64,000 nt of DNA. Source: Micropterus salmoides (taxonomy: Eukaryota; Chordata; Actinopteri; Centrarchiformes; Centrarchidae). Positions 24,701 to 39,662 of the stretch are shown here, piece after piece. Made by a program: the position numbers and the translations under genes. The stretch is taken from positions 19,461,697 to 19,525,696 of the forward strand of contig NW_024041373.1 of assembly GCF_014851395.1 (NCBI RefSeq). The letters are read 5' to 3'. The stretch's first letter is position 1, and each line of letters begins with the position of its first letter. Under the pieces are notes generated by a model that was not told the DNA's origin, did not search any database, and worked only from the letters and a program-made list of their open reading frames with translations.

Positions 24701-27700
24701 TTCGTCAGAGTTATTTCTGGAAAAGCATGGCGGAGGGGGAGGTGGCGTGTACATTGTTGGATAACCGCTTGTACCGTTTGGCCCTACTGAGTTTATCCTA
24801 AGTGTCTCTGGATGCAAGGCTAAATTTAGCAGGTCTGGGCTTTTGATAATTCAGGGGTGTTTGGTTTTTGAGCCTTTATTATGGAGCAGCATATCACAGC
24901 TTCTCTCCTTCCTGCTCTCAGCAGCTGCTGAGTTTTACAAAATGCTCTTTGCAAGGCTGATGTGAAGAAGGAAGACAAAATATGCAGAGCTTGCTGTGTG
25001 TCATTTTATGTCATACCCCATGTCCTTAGAGCCAACATGAAAACAGAAAAGAAGCACAACCTCCCTTTCTTTTTCCTCTCTTTTTAGCATTCTCCATCTC
25101 TTTTTCTTTATCTGCTCTCATTCTTCTTTTGATATCTCTACCTCCCTAACTCTTTCTCTCTCACACACACACAAACACGCATGCACATGCACATGCACAC
25201 CACATTTGTTATAAGGGCGAAAAAAATGCTTGGCTCATCATTTTATTTTGGTGTGCAAAGCCCTATTTCTGTAGTGAAATAAAGGACAGCCAGGCAGAAT
25301 AGAGAATGCTCTGCTTCTTGCAGCACAGCATCATAGACTCACAACTGCTTTACTGGTGGATTCAGTGGAAATCTGAATCCAGAGAGGAGGTCTCTGTGGC
25401 ATTTGTAAGGACCAACCAGTCAATGAACCATCTACCTTTGGGAATTAGAGACATTTGGATTTAACAAAGCTGGAAAAACAGTCCAGTGGGATGTGAAGGG
25501 TTGACGGAGGATGACGTGAATTGTTGGGATCATATGTTGTGGGCTCTGTTGGCTTTCTCATGGATTTACTTTTTGAGATGTTTACGTTTTAGCGTTTTGA
25601 TTTGAGACACCAATGGACTTTACTATATTGATTTTTCAGTGGACCTACTGTATGTGTGGATATTGGCTTTGTTTTTTCCCCTGTTAAGATATTTTTTGGA
25701 TGTCTGAGATTATGACAGAGTTCTACCTGGTACAGTAAGATTTTGGCATTTGTATGTGCTTTTCTCTTCCTGTGTGCTAGAAACAGTTTGATCATGCAGG
25801 TAAGCATGTGGCCAGAGTCTGACTTAACATACTCACCTCCTCTGTCTCTCTGTCTTTCTCTCCTTCTCTCTCTCTCTCGCTTGTCTGCCTCTCTTTCTCT
25901 TTTTCTGTTTTTGTTTTCTCCTCCCCCAGTCTGACAGTAATGCCAGTTACCTGCGAGCTGCCCGTGCAGGGAACCTTGAAAAGGTCCTCGACTACCTCAA
26001 GTCTGGGGTTGAGATTAACATTTGCAATCAGGTCAGTTTTTTGGGGGGTTTTTTTTGGTAAGAAACTACAATGTTCATGTGATTGTCTGTCCTCCTTGGG
26101 CTTAAACAAGAATATTAAATAAGTCTGTTCTACACATAAACATGCTTAGAACTTATTGCTGCATCAGCTGAATTTCAAATCAAGGGCTCAGGGGCTCATG
26201 TCTAACTGAACAAGCAGGATAAAAGATGAAATATTTTATTATTTTAACCCATCTATTGAGCACGATTAAACATTATCTCATAGTACATCCCAATGCATGA
26301 CCAACTTCACTAATGTATATCACTAATATATACTAATATATTTCTTTCTCAGAATGGTCTGAACGCTCTCCATCTAGCCTCCAAGGAGGGGCATGTAGAG
26401 GTTGTTGCTGAGCTGCTAAAGCTCGAAGCCGCTGTGGATGCAGCCACAAAAGTAAGGCCTGTCACCTATTGTTGTTACAGAGGACTATATGTGGCTCCAG
26501 CACAAACATGGCTGCATTTTATGATTAAACAGCATGCAGCTGCAGTATAACTGCTGGAAGTCTGCAGCCTTCGTTGGGTTTTCTTATTGGATCAATGTTT
26601 AACGATTCCTGTGGGCATTGCTGCTGGAAAAAGTAAGAGACTTAAGCAAGACAAAAAGAAATATATGTCAGAATGAAGCAAAGGGAGTTCAGTATAATAA
26701 CAGTAGAATGTATTAATTAGAAATATATGTTGGCTAATAAAGAATAGCAGCAGCAGCAGCAGTAGTGTTTATTTGATGCAGTGTACATATCATATAGTAA
26801 AATACATCAGGGGAGGGTCTCTTCCTTTGAAGCATCTTTACTCTGATGATAAAAGGAGTTGAGAGGGAGAGCCATTAAAACATTATCCAGATTTGAGCCC
26901 AGAAGGCTTTCCCCCCCATTTAGCCGTCTCATTCAGCCTCTCTGCCACAAGCCACATTCCTAGTGCTGACATAAACACGGGGGAAAATGAAATATTCAAG
27001 ATCAAGGAGAAAATCTCCCCAATTAAAACTTCTTTCCATTGTGACCCAGAGGATGCGGAGAGATTAGTTTGAGATCTTGGGAATCCAGTGCCTGCATCCT
27101 AATGCCTACAAATGGCAGCCGATGGAGACTGTCAGGGAGGAAATACTAGGCGACACCTAGATTTAGTAACACAGAGTGTTATGTTAAGGCTGTGTGGGTG
27201 TTTAATGCTAAAGTTAATTGTGTGTCTGCCCCTAATTTTGTGCTGCTCTTGTTGTGGGAGAATTAAACAAGAGGCCTTGTCTTTGGTTCAATAGCCCTTC
27301 AGCAGCTCTATAATAGATGCTACCCTTGTGAAGCTTACAGTGTTAAAAGTGTCAGAGAGATGTTGATTTGACTTTGTTGTAATTTCTTGAGCTTTAGATT
27401 GTGATTTTATATTTATGGAGCTTTCGATGTTCAGTTTGAAACAGTCATTTTCAACAGTCATTTTTTAGGCTGTAGTGGTGTTAAGTGTTGCTGCCAGAAG
27501 TTTAATTTACTACTAATTTGTTTTGCCAAATACTTTTGAGGGAAATGTAATTGGTGCTTGGATAATGCAATGTTTTCCCAGTTAAGGGAGTGCTGTGGTT
27601 TTGTACAACACACAAGTCATAGAGAGGTGGTCAGGGTCAGGGTTGATTGGTGGGTGCACCAAGCAATACTTTGTTTCCCACTTTGTTGTCTCTCATGCTT

Positions 27701-30700
27701 CAAGTCACTGTTGACTTTTTCAATATTTAACCAATAACAACATCTTTGCCTACTCTTTTTTTGCCTACTCTTAATGGGGAAATCCACCAATTTCACATGT
27801 CAAAGTCTGTTTACAGGTCTTGGCGAGTACTACATTGATGTATAAAGCAAACTGAATGCAGCGTTGGAGGCAGTGCTCTGTTCATTGCTATGAAAGCTGC
27901 TCAGTGGTGCCAAAAAAGTCAAATTTCTGGGGTGGACTTCCGGTTTAGCCCTCTGCTAACTCTTCTGACTTTAATGGGGATAAAAGGATTTAGTCATGCA
28001 GCTCTTTTACAATTTCTAAATTTTATTGGACCAAATTAACCAAATTCTGTCAGTAAAACATGCTATTTCGCAGGGGTTGTGTTTTACAGATACTTCTTTC
28101 TTAGCCACTATTTCAGATTGGCTTGAAAGCATGGCACACATCGGTGGAGTACTCCTTTAATCAAGTGCTGTGAACACAGCCAAAAAAAAACTTGAATCCT
28201 GCTTTAGTTGTTACGAGAGGATATTGTATTGCAAGAGAGGATGTTATTGGGGAAAGAAAAGTTATTTGTTGTCAGCGAGCACTTGCAAATAAAGAAATGG
28301 TTCGTCATGATAGGTGTTCAGAAGTTTAGTGGTGCAAAGACTGCGTTTCTTCAACATTTTCTCACTTCAGTTGCTCAGAATTACAATAAAGTTGAATCAA
28401 TACAGCTTTCAACAAAAGCTGAGCCCTGTAAGCTTCACAGAGGTAGTATTCTTCATATTGCAGAGGTATTGCATTAGAATGCATAGTTTTCCACTAGAAT
28501 GCATTATATTACACTGATGAAGAAGTTAACCTGTTGCACTTTTCAAAGAGCAGGATTTACTTGCTACAGTATACAGTACATGTGACAGATGATCACTATT
28601 GTGCAACAGCACTTGTCGCGAATAACATTGCCCAGAATCACGTGGATAGAAGACAGGCTCGGGGTCGACTCCACCTTCACAAGCCTCCTGTAGTTTTATT
28701 TATGGCCGAGGCTCAGCGGGAGCTCATTTATGTGTGTGATGTGGGGCACTGGAAGTGACACATTTTTGGAAGTTCAGGCAGGGGGATGCCAAAGCTGGAA
28801 CGAGATACTATAGTGTGGCTTGCGTGAGGGCATTCATTGGGGCACATGGATACTGACATGGATATATACAGAGTATAGTGTCAGTCACACACACACACAC
28901 ACACTCACACACACAGTCACACACACACACACACACTCACACACACACACACAAGCAATACAGTTAGACAGGTGGGGCAGAGCTTAACACACATTCCTGT
29001 GGTTGTTCCATGTAATGCAGAAAGGAAACACTGCTCTGCACATAGCCTCGCTGGCTGGCCAAACGGAAGTTGTCAAAGAGCTGGTCAATAATGGAGCCAA
29101 TGTCAACGCACAATCTCAGGTGGGATATACTTGCACACAGACATACGCACAATGTCAAAATGACAGTATGGCCCTGTTGGTCTACAGTATATGTATTTGT
29201 AAATGTAAATTACACTGCTATGATGCACACATTTGTTTGGATAAGTCACTGACATTGAGACAGGGAATCACTCCTTAGTGACAGAGTCTGGAAGCATGCC
29301 AACTAGGCCTCTGCCTCTCCAGGAGACTGCTGTTCTTGCATTTTACATTTAACTCTGTCACATCAAGGTGAGAGGAAAGAGTTCAAGCACTTTCCTTCTC
29401 TTTGGTGTAAGCAAACCCCGAAACAGCCAATAGAGATGAAATGTAACAGCAACTCAAAAGTCTTAAAGACCTTACGTGAACATTTTGTTTTGTTTTGAGA
29501 TCTTTCCATCTGGGTTTCACTCTCAACCTTGTCAGTTACATTTATTTCATTTGATATTGTGTTATCATTAAAGACATATTCGGACATTTGATATTACATT
29601 CCATGTATTCTGCTATGATGAGTGCTCCGGTAAGGAAAAACTGAAACACTAAAAGCACTCACTACAAGGTAAACCTCTATCCATTTGTAGCATAAGTGGC
29701 AGCAAAGTTTATACAGTCTTTGGTTTAAACAGGTTTGTAAATGTGCATGTGTGTCGTGTTGTGTGCAGAATGGCTTCACTCCTCTGTACATGGCAGCCCA
29801 GGAAAATCACCTGGAGGTGGTACGATTCCTTCTGGAGAACAACGCCAGCCAGAGTATGGCCACTGAGGTACTGTATGTATGCGTGTGTTTGTTATTGTGT
29901 GATGTGCATTTACTGTGTGTGTGTATATATATAGTTCCAGCCGCGTCTCCACTTGTGGTCTTTACATTTGTTGTACTAACCACCTTCATCTGCTCTCCTC
30001 CTCTGTTTCCTTCTTCGTTTTAACATCCCTACCCCACTCACTCTGCATCTGCCTGTGTCTCCATCTGTTTCTTCATGTCTCTGTCCTGTCTTTACTTCCT
30101 TCTTTTTTTGTCTCACATTCTCACTCTGCCTGCCCCCTCTCCTTTTCCACTCCTCCCTCGCACCCTCCATCTCTTCATGAGGGACTAGGCAGAGCTTCAT
30201 TGATTGGTAGTCTATGGTGGTGGAGGCAGAGTGACCTTGAGTGGGTCACAGATGAGGTCGGCTCCGCTCGCTGCCTCTCTTCCACGGCTGCTGCTGCCGT
30301 TACTGCTCTGATTTACGTTGCTGAGCCTGTGGATCCCGTACACACACATGCTTACCGGTCACCACACGTATACACACTAAAGCACGTGCACACCCAGAAA
30401 TAAATAGCTGATGGTGCTAATGGAATACCCCAGCCAGTCTACAGTCCACTGCTTTACATCTATGGGCTACATCGTAGAACACGGGATGCCCTTCAAGACA
30501 TGCATAGACAAAGAATATGTTTGTGCATACACACAGGTCTGCATACAGATCCAGTACTGCGCATGCAAATACTTACACAAATACTTCTGCACGCACACAC
30601 ATTCAAACTTACAGTATGCAGAAACGCATTGCTGTGGCAGGGAGCCTTCAGCTGAAAAATGCATCATAAGGGTGATGTGTGTAGGAGATAGATGTGAGCC

Positions 30701-33700
30701 TTTTTCACTCCATCCTCTCATTATGTAACTTACATTTGTGTCCTATATGGTGAGGAGGCCTGGAAATGTACACTAACCTTTATATGTGTCTCACACATGG
30801 TCTCTTAAGTTATTATTTACTATCCTAAATGCTCCAAGCAAATCAGACTGTATCAGACCCTTATGTTGCCCATCAGTTTAGCTTTTTAGTAACATTTTCT
30901 TGACATTTATGTATAACCAAATTAAAAAAGAAAACCAGACAGGATATATCTTTTTTAAAACAAAAGGAAAGGGCCTGAATTCATTGGATTGTTTAATCAT
31001 TAATAATAACACATGCATTGTACCTTCTTTAAAACTTCAATTGTACTAGCATTGCTTTCCTCTATGCCTGCAGCAAAATAATAATTTAGCAACATATAAT
31101 ATTAAAGCACCAGCACTCCATAACCTGCTCATATCATCCATCCAGTCACACCTACCATCCCATATCAGTTCCGTCACCAGTTATGCATTGCAGCACCCGT
31201 CCAGCCCCAGTGACTCCTCTGTCTCCTCATATACAGGATGGCTTCACCCCTCTGGCGGTGGCCCTACAGCAGGGCCATGACCAGGTGGTCTCCTTGCTAC
31301 TGGAGAACGATACAAAGGGCAAGGTACGCCTGCCTGCCCTGCACATCGCTGCCCGCAAGGATGACACCAAGGCCGCGGCCCTGCTCCTGCAGAACGACCA
31401 TAACGCAGATGTTGAGTCCAAGGTGAGTGACGACACCGATGCAGCCAGTCTGTGGTGGATCTTCAGTTGGTTGCTTTGTTTTTTTTTTATCTCTTTGATT
31501 GTTTAATTGTTTCTTTGATTATTGATGCCTTTGGTTTTCTCTATCAATTTTTGTTTCTTGCTGACTTTTTTCTTTCCTTCTTTTTTGGTTGAATTGCTTT
31601 TTATGCTCTTTTCGGCAGAAAGGGGAAAGGAGCAGAAGTACATTTTTATATTTAATCACATTATTGAATGAATTCAATTATTGTATACTTGTTGATTTTA
31701 GTTTGAGAATACCTTTCTTAAACTTAAAATCTTATCTGTGTAAATCTTTGAACAGTGACTTTATGGCCAGAGTTTTTTTTTATGATCAATATATTATGCT
31801 GAGCTCCTTCCCCCTTCTCTCTGCTCCTCCACTTTATGTCAGTGGAGGCCCTTTTCTGTTTCTGTTTTGCTCACTAACTGCTCATTCTCTCCTCTCTTGG
31901 CTGACTCTGTAGATGATGGTGAATAGAACAACAGAGGTACACCTCTACTCTGTACATTACGTAGCCTCTCCATCGCAGCTCATAAAAACTGAAAAAACAA
32001 CAACAAACACTTCAGTGTCCCTGACTTGATGCAGTAGTGTTCCTGCAGCCCTTTGTCACTTCCCCTTTTCCATTTGAAATGAATCTCATTTTCCTCTCCA
32101 TCGCTTCATTCATGTAGTGGATATCTCTTGTCATAGAGAAAGTCAGAGTAATAGCGCATGTTTCACTGATACTGACTTAGGAAATCCTGAGGCTGGAGGC
32201 TTGGGTATCAAGGTTCCCGTTGATTCTAATGGTTTCATGGTGTCCAAAGCTCAAGCTTCGGCTGTTATTTTTGGCAAATTCCTTGTGACTGTTGACAAAA
32301 TGTTGTCCAAATGTGTCGTGAAACAGTCGATCCATGAAACTGATTAACATAATAACCTGTGTTAGCATGAAAAGTGGTTATCATTCATTGAAAAGCAGCG
32401 GCTTGTCCATAACCTGCATGGCAGCCAAATTCCCATTAAACTGTAAAGGAACGCAGCCTTCTAGCAACAGCCACTTAGTCTAGTTAGTTTACTAGTCTAC
32501 CCAATATTGATTTTACTTCTAATCCTCAACCCCTGCACCTAAAGCATTTTGCATGGGACCAAAGCAACAAGCTTTGTCACACCAAAGTCAGGAGGCCTGT
32601 TTTGGTTGGCTCTGTTTCTGGCTTTGGCAGGCTGGCCAGTTATCTAGTATGATTCATCTAAAAATGGCTTTGTTGATTTACATAGTACTCTGAAGGAAGA
32701 TGGAAGAAAGTTATTGTAGATTTTATATAAAGCACATGAGATTAACCTATGTATATGTACACAGACTATAAAACAACAGATTTGTGTGGTTAATTTAAAT
32801 GTATAGTTATGTTACTTTTCTGATAAAGTAAAAATATCTTGTTTATAGTTGTAGTGTTTTTGGTTGGGATTTTTAATATTCAGCAGACTGGACACACATG
32901 TCTGAGACACCTGCTCTCCACTGGATTATTGGTTATTTGAAATTGGGATTCCAATGATTAGATGGCTTAATGTGAGATTCATTCATTCATTGGACAGATT
33001 GTTTCCAGTGTCCTTCTGCTGCTTTGACAGCTGTTGCTGTAAGCCTGGGGTTTTGCCAGGAAATTACTTTAATTCAAGATGTTAACAAATGGACATTAGG
33101 TTCATTTGCAGGACAATTTTTGCACACTAAAAGTACTGGGATATTGTAAATGAGATGAAACAGTAGTTACCTCAAAATAACACCTGTCAAACTTGAAATG
33201 ATGTTTAACACTCTGGCCTATATGGTTTAACTTTACTTTGCCAGTGTGATGAGTTATATTTCAGTATCATGATAGTACATAGAAGCACATATGGTATACT
33301 TAACCTAAAAACCCCTCTGTCAGCATACAGTTGGCCCCATGTTTGATGCTTCGATAATAGGACTTTCTCAGCCACCGTGAGGAAAGTCAGGTGTTAGTGT
33401 AACAGTGTATAGTAGAGTGTGTCCTTGTCTTATGGAGTGTGACTGTACATCAGCCATAGCCCTGTGTAGGCAGCTTTAAAGCCCAAGGTCTATAAAGAAT
33501 TGTACATGTGTGGTGTGTGTAATAGTTTGTAATGTAATGTGTGTGCTTGTCTGTTTGCATGTGTGTGTTGTACGGCTTTCTCCAATCCTCAGAGTGGTTT
33601 CACCCCCCTCCACATTGCGGCTCACTATGGCAACATTAACGTGGCAACGCTTCTCCTGAACCGAGGGGCTGCCGTGGACTTCATGGCTCGGGTGAGTTTA

Positions 33701-36700
33701 TTCTGCCCTCTGCTGTTTGGGAGGGGTATTACCAATATTCAAGTTTAACAAGAGTGCAGGTGTATAATGCTAGATAATGCTGGATCAATGATCCTACACA
33801 GCTGTAAAACAGTGGTTTAGATTTCCATGAATTATTATTGGGCATTTCCACAATGCCCAGAGGTATACGCCTGTTTCACAACAGACACTTTGACTTGTCA
33901 CATCACAGGTGTTACTAATAACAAGTGTCTCAGTGAGCCAGCATGAACAATACCAGGACTGTAAAACTGAAGAAGCTAAATGGAATTCAGCTATTAGTAA
34001 TTTATTATTTATGTGTTTTTTGCATCTGTGACATCAAAATGTCTTCTGCCTATTGTATTCATTGCACTCCTTCATTTTTAGGTTAATTTCAAACAAAAGC
34101 CATTTATGAACACTAACTCATTCTACAGTTTGTATGTAGTACGAGCCCTTCAGGGTAAGAGCATCAACAGAAGACACAAATGTAAAATGCGGGATGTGTG
34201 TAGACTTGGCATTGAGAGGTGAAGGCACACACTGCTGCTACTAAAAGAGAGGAAAAGCACTATGAAGCCAAAAACACCCACATGAAGTTGTAATGAGTTG
34301 TGAAGTTCATTATCTCTTCTTTTGGGACTTTTCAGCATTAACAGATAAAAACAATGCTGTAAAAATCAAAATTAAAAACACATTGCACAACTCTTCTCCA
34401 ATATACTATAAAAAAAATCTAGTTCACCAGATCTCTTTTCTTAAATATATAGCAATTCAGAAGACATATCTGTCAAATACAGGATGAGATTTAGAGACAT
34501 TACTCCTTAAGAGGGAAACTTTCTGGATTGCTGAATTGGGCAATTGAATCCCAAGAGGTTAAATGAGTAGCTAGACAGTGCAGTAGATTATATTTGTTCT
34601 GAAAGATCATGTGTTTTTGAGAATAGGAAATATTGTTAAAGGATGAATGTGTTAAGTCAGTATCAGGTGCTGCTTTGTATTAAAAAATGGAGATGATGGT
34701 AATGCTTCTATACTTAGTATCTATGGTGATCTACAAGTCACGCATGATCAATGAACGGTGTTTAATAAAAAAAAGGTCAGACAGCACACTGACTTATTTT
34801 CTGATGAATAAAGGTGTACTGATGAGGAGATTTTAATTTTGAGGGACCTGAAGCTCATTCACGTTGGTCTTCACCTCGCTGTGTGTGTGTATTTTCAAAG
34901 TTACACACTTTAAACAATGCCAACTAGCAAGGGGCATCATTATTATTTATTTTAAGTGAGCATTAGGAAACTCCCTACTGTTCTATGAATAAAATATACA
35001 GCAATGTAAGTGTTACATTAGGTGATATGCCTCTCAGTGTTTATAATAGGTCCATCACTTTACAAGGCTGCACTCTAGGATTACTATTTATTTACTGTGA
35101 TATTCACATTGTAATGCAAAAGTGGGTGCCATTAAAAATGTGTTTGTATCTGCATTAGACATTAGCTAACCATTAGCGGCCCATGATTATATCAGCTAGT
35201 GTGTGAAGAATTGCTGGTCTTTGTGCTGCTTTGTGACACTGATTACAGGTTAGATCCAAAGAATCATGCTAGAACAGTAGAGATAGATGGGATAAAACAA
35301 TGGAGCTGTTTTAGAAACAGTTACTTACTTAGTTTACTTGATAATAAAAGACTATACACCCTTAATAACGAGAGTGTAGGGTTTATATTAGAGATGGGAA
35401 ATCCAAGCATTGCAATCTATTTATAGTCTACAAGATTATGTGTATAATATAATAATATATAAAAAAACAAAAGTATAATTTAATATATCTCTGAAAAATT
35501 TATTCAATTTAATAATAGACTTTTGACATGGACATGCATAATGTTTGTAACCATTACATCTCATTTGACCAGAGAATAGTAACACCAATTTTCTCTTTTT
35601 TATTTAGAATGACATCACGCCTCTTCATGTGGCGTCAAAAAGGGGCAACAGCAACATGGTCAAGCTGCTGCTGGACAGAGGGTCCAAAATTGATGCAAAG
35701 ACAAAGGTGAGACCTTGGACCCAATTCTCCTCAGAAAACTATAAGACATTCATAAACGAAGCACATGGGGCTGGATGATATGGCCTGCCATAGTTTCCAT
35801 CTTGGCTAGATTGAATTCTGTAAAACAAAAAAACAAAAACAAAAAAAAAGATCAGCTGAAGTTCAGACTTTTCTCTTGTCCACACACATGTGAAAATGGC
35901 GCCTTAACCCCAGTATGCATAGGTGTCTTGTTCAGTTAAATGTAAAGTTTCAGGAGGGAAAAAGTCTGTAAAAGTCTGGGCGCCTCTGGGCATTTGCTGC
36001 TTTGTCCTTGTCTAGACTCTTTTCATGCAGTGAGAAGTGTATCAATATCTCAACTTTGTTAGTGTTAGTTATTTTTTTCTTCTTACCAATCGTGAAACTA
36101 TAAATATTACAATATTGAACAAGTCAACAAATTAAAATATTCACAAACCATGTGAAATGTGTATTCTCTACATGTTTTTCTTCAACTACGTAATCATATG
36201 TAATAAAACTGCAAACCACATCACCTTTCCATAAGTTTGTTTTACACCAGGAAGTTTTAAACATCTGTAGAAAGGCCAGGGTTAGCATTATTTTTTGTCT
36301 ACTGTGATTCATCAACACCTTTGCTGTCTTTCTTCTTCTTCAGGATGGGCTGACACCTCTTCACTGTGGGGCGAGGAGCGGGCATGAACAGGTGGTAGAA
36401 ATCCTACTAGACCGAGGAGCACCTTTCCTGTCCAAGACCAAGGTAGCTACTGGGATGATCAATTCAGGAGACGCTGCTTAGCTGAGAATAGGAGAGGAAA
36501 CGTCACAAACACATGTCACATATTTTTAGAATAGAACAGAATACATCATGTTTCACTTGAAACAGGGTACACATATAATAATAACAGTGTGATAGTAATC
36601 TTTGTATAAACTACCTTTCCTAACCACACAGAGCTGTTGGAAATATGTTATCTAATCAGATAGCAGGCCTGTTGTTGTTGCTGTAGTGTTGTCGCATTGT

Positions 36701-39631
36701 CTCTATAACGTCTGTGCGACCTCTCCAGAACAGCCTGTCTCCGCTGCATAGCCCTACAGTTTGACCGCACAGGACGACCAGTGTAACAAAATAAGACATT
36801 GTTGTAATGACCTCGTTATAACAATGCTTCTGTAACCTTCCCAACAACTTCCTTCACAGTATTTCTGTGCAGCGCATGGCCACGCCCTAACTTACTGTGT
36901 CTGTCTGTCCATCTGTCCATCTGTCCATGTGTCCGTCTGCGTGTGTGTTTGTCTGTCTTTGTCTCGCTCTCTGTCTGCCTCTCTCTTTCTCTCCCCCCCC
37001 CCTCTCTTTCTCTTTCTCTCCCTCTCTTCCCCCACTATAGAACGGTCTGTCACCGCTCCACATGGCCACTCAGGGGGACCACCTGAACTGCGTCCAGCTC
37101 CTGCTCCAGCATGACGTGCCGGTGGACGACGTCACCAACGATTACCTGACAGCGCTGCACGTCGCTGCCCACTGTGGTCATTACAAGGTGGCCAAGCTCA
37201 TCGTGGACAAGAAGGCCAACCCGAACGCCAAGGCTCTGGTAGGGATGATGGCAGGGTGGGAGGGACACACAAAAGGAACCAGTAAATATAACATATAATA
37301 TAAAATAACTTCATTTAACCAGTACTTACTGAAATTAATAATCTCTTTTATTTTAATGTGTTTTTTAATTAATCTCCTGGCCACAACAGCAGCAGCACGT
37401 AGAATATAAAACATAAAGGTTACAAAAACATAGACCACATTTAATATTAAAGTAGATAAAATATAAAGAGAGTGTCAGATGGATATGATTCGAAGGATAA
37501 TATTTTTCTGTTGGTCCTCAATGTTTTTGCATTTAATAATGTTCTGCATTGCATTGTGGTTTAGTTATGGAGGCACTGAAGGTTTGAAAGGAGAATGAGA
37601 ATAGGTTGTGAACTTGTGATACTTAAGGGTACAAAGTTAGTTGAGGTAGAGGAGAAGAACAGAGAACTGGGAGAGAGATGAGAGAAGAGGTGGTTCAGTT
37701 GTTGAATTCTGAAGTATAGATCTGAAACTCACACAGATGGATAGAAAGAGATTCTCAGGCAATTTCTAAGAATCGGTATTTGAAAAGGAGTAGAAGGAAT
37801 TGGGAGATAAAAGGTTTCTTTCTCATCTCTGTGGTTTGCAACAGACATTTTTTGCACCACCTGTTCATTTCCTGGCAGATCATTTTCTTCCCCTTATCGG
37901 CCCTATAAAAGCAGTCCCATAGTCACAGATGTTTTGTGACTGTGGAGAGTTCACCCCTTTCTGGATGTCAGGGAAGATACTCGAGTATGGGCTTCATCAC
38001 TGAGAGTTTTTTTTTCTTCTTTCTTTCTGTGTGCAGAATGGTTTCACTCCACTTCACATTGCTTGCAAGAAGAACAGAGTGAAAGTGATGGAGCTGTTGC
38101 TTAAACATGGAGCGTCTATCCAGGCTGTCACCGAGGTACTAGACCAGACTGGACCACATTTATTCTTTTTTGCTTGACTCTACCTTTTAGCACTTGGCAC
38201 CAGAAGTGATTTCTTTATAATATACTGACTTTTAACAATTTAAGCTGTACCATTTTATACATTGTGACTTGCCTTTTAATTGTGCTTGTCTTTGTTTGGA
38301 CTTGAATGTCACTTGGACAGCTTTGCTAACATTTGACATTTATTGTAATATTTCATGGTAATGATCATATCTGTTTCTTTACAGTCTGGCCTGACGCCCA
38401 TCCATGTGGCGGCCTTCATGGGCCATGAGAACATTGTCCATGCACTGACACATCACGGGGCATCACCCAACACGACCAACGTAGTGAGTGGATAATTTGT
38501 AATGCTCAATGTTACATGTTAGAAGTACCTGTTTTTCCGAATATATTTTTCTATTCAGTTCAAATCCCACATCATTGAAACCTATGAAAAGCTCCCACTG
38601 ACAACCGTTTGTGTGTCTTCCAGCGAGGTGAAACAGCTCTCCACATGGCAGCCAGGGCAGGCCAGGCAGACGTAGTCCGATACCTGCTCAAGAATGGAGC
38701 CAAGGTGGAGACCAAGTCCAAGGTTAGAACACTGAGCCACATTATCAATCACTGTGTCAGAGGAGAAAATAAACGTAACTTTAAGTAAGTAACTTTATCC
38801 TTCTCCGCAGGACGACCAGACAGCGTTGCACATCTCCAGTCGGCTGGGGAAAGTCGACATTGTCCAACAGCTGCTGCAGTGCGGCGCATCTGCCAACGCT
38901 GCCACAACCTCAGGCTACACCCCCCTTCACCTGGCTGCCCGTGAAGGACACCAAGATGTTGCTGCCATGCTGCTGGAGAATGGAGCCTCACTCTCCTCCT
39001 CGACTAAGGTGGGTCGGGTGGTGGATCTTATTTCAATGTATGCAACATATGCAAGTAACGGAGATGAATGTCTGTATTTCTTTCACATGACATTACATAC
39101 ACTCAAACGCAGACATGCATCACAGAACAGACCAACGTCAAGCCATGTATCTCCACTAGAGGGCACCAGTCTCCATTTTCAGTGACCTCCATGATGCTTG
39201 TCTTATCATGTTTGTTAGAGTTTGTTACTGCTGAAATATAATACAGAAGCATTCATAGTCTCCAGTTAAGGGACCAATAACCTGCCTATAACCAGCCTAG
39301 AGGGCTCAACATGTTATATTCTGTCACATAGTGGAGTCACATCAATTTTACAGTAGTAGTAGTGTTGGTCCAATAATTTAAGACAATTCTTTGTATCTCA
39401 CGAGGGGCTCTTTTCATTCCTGCAGTCGACCAGGGATGGATAATGTCAATTTATGGTGGAGCTGGTTTCACATATGACTAATTGCATAGATCAAGGTCAA
39501 GACAGATATGTAGAGTAGACTTTATAGAGTTAGTTGGTGCAATGTGTGTGGTATGTTGCTTGGGGCTGTCTTTGAAGGTGACCTCTGTCAGTTGAACAGA
39601 TTAATGAAGGGTAAACCCCATGGTGCCAGTG

Positions 39632-39662
<31 letters not shown>

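Larger units (their letters stand above)
18764..25929. other. first intron(s) of ank3, about 7.2 kb
   Basis: Contains families C (19105) and B (19480), a (TAA)n tract, a TATA-type AT array at 21500-21525, the old repeat at 23515-24080, a CA/ATGCAC tract at 25160-25200 and the Met-Gln candidate exon at 25794. No other exon recognised. Confidence 0.6.
26452..29020. other. intron after repeat 2
   Basis: Holds a (CAG)n run near 26747-26762, the family E copy 27770-28165 and the CA arrays 28885-28953. The open stretch at 28208-28477 has no splice context and no recognisable domain. Confidence 0.7.

Noticed and set aside
28885..28953. CRISPR-like regular spacing of CA blocks with tca interruptions
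   Set aside because: Simple microsatellite with point interruptions in a vertebrate intron; there are no unique spacers.
29915..30403. 162-codon + strand open frame in the intron after repeat 4
   Set aside because: Composed of pyrimidine-rich low-complexity DNA (strings of S, L, F, P), no conserved motif, starts inside the intron.
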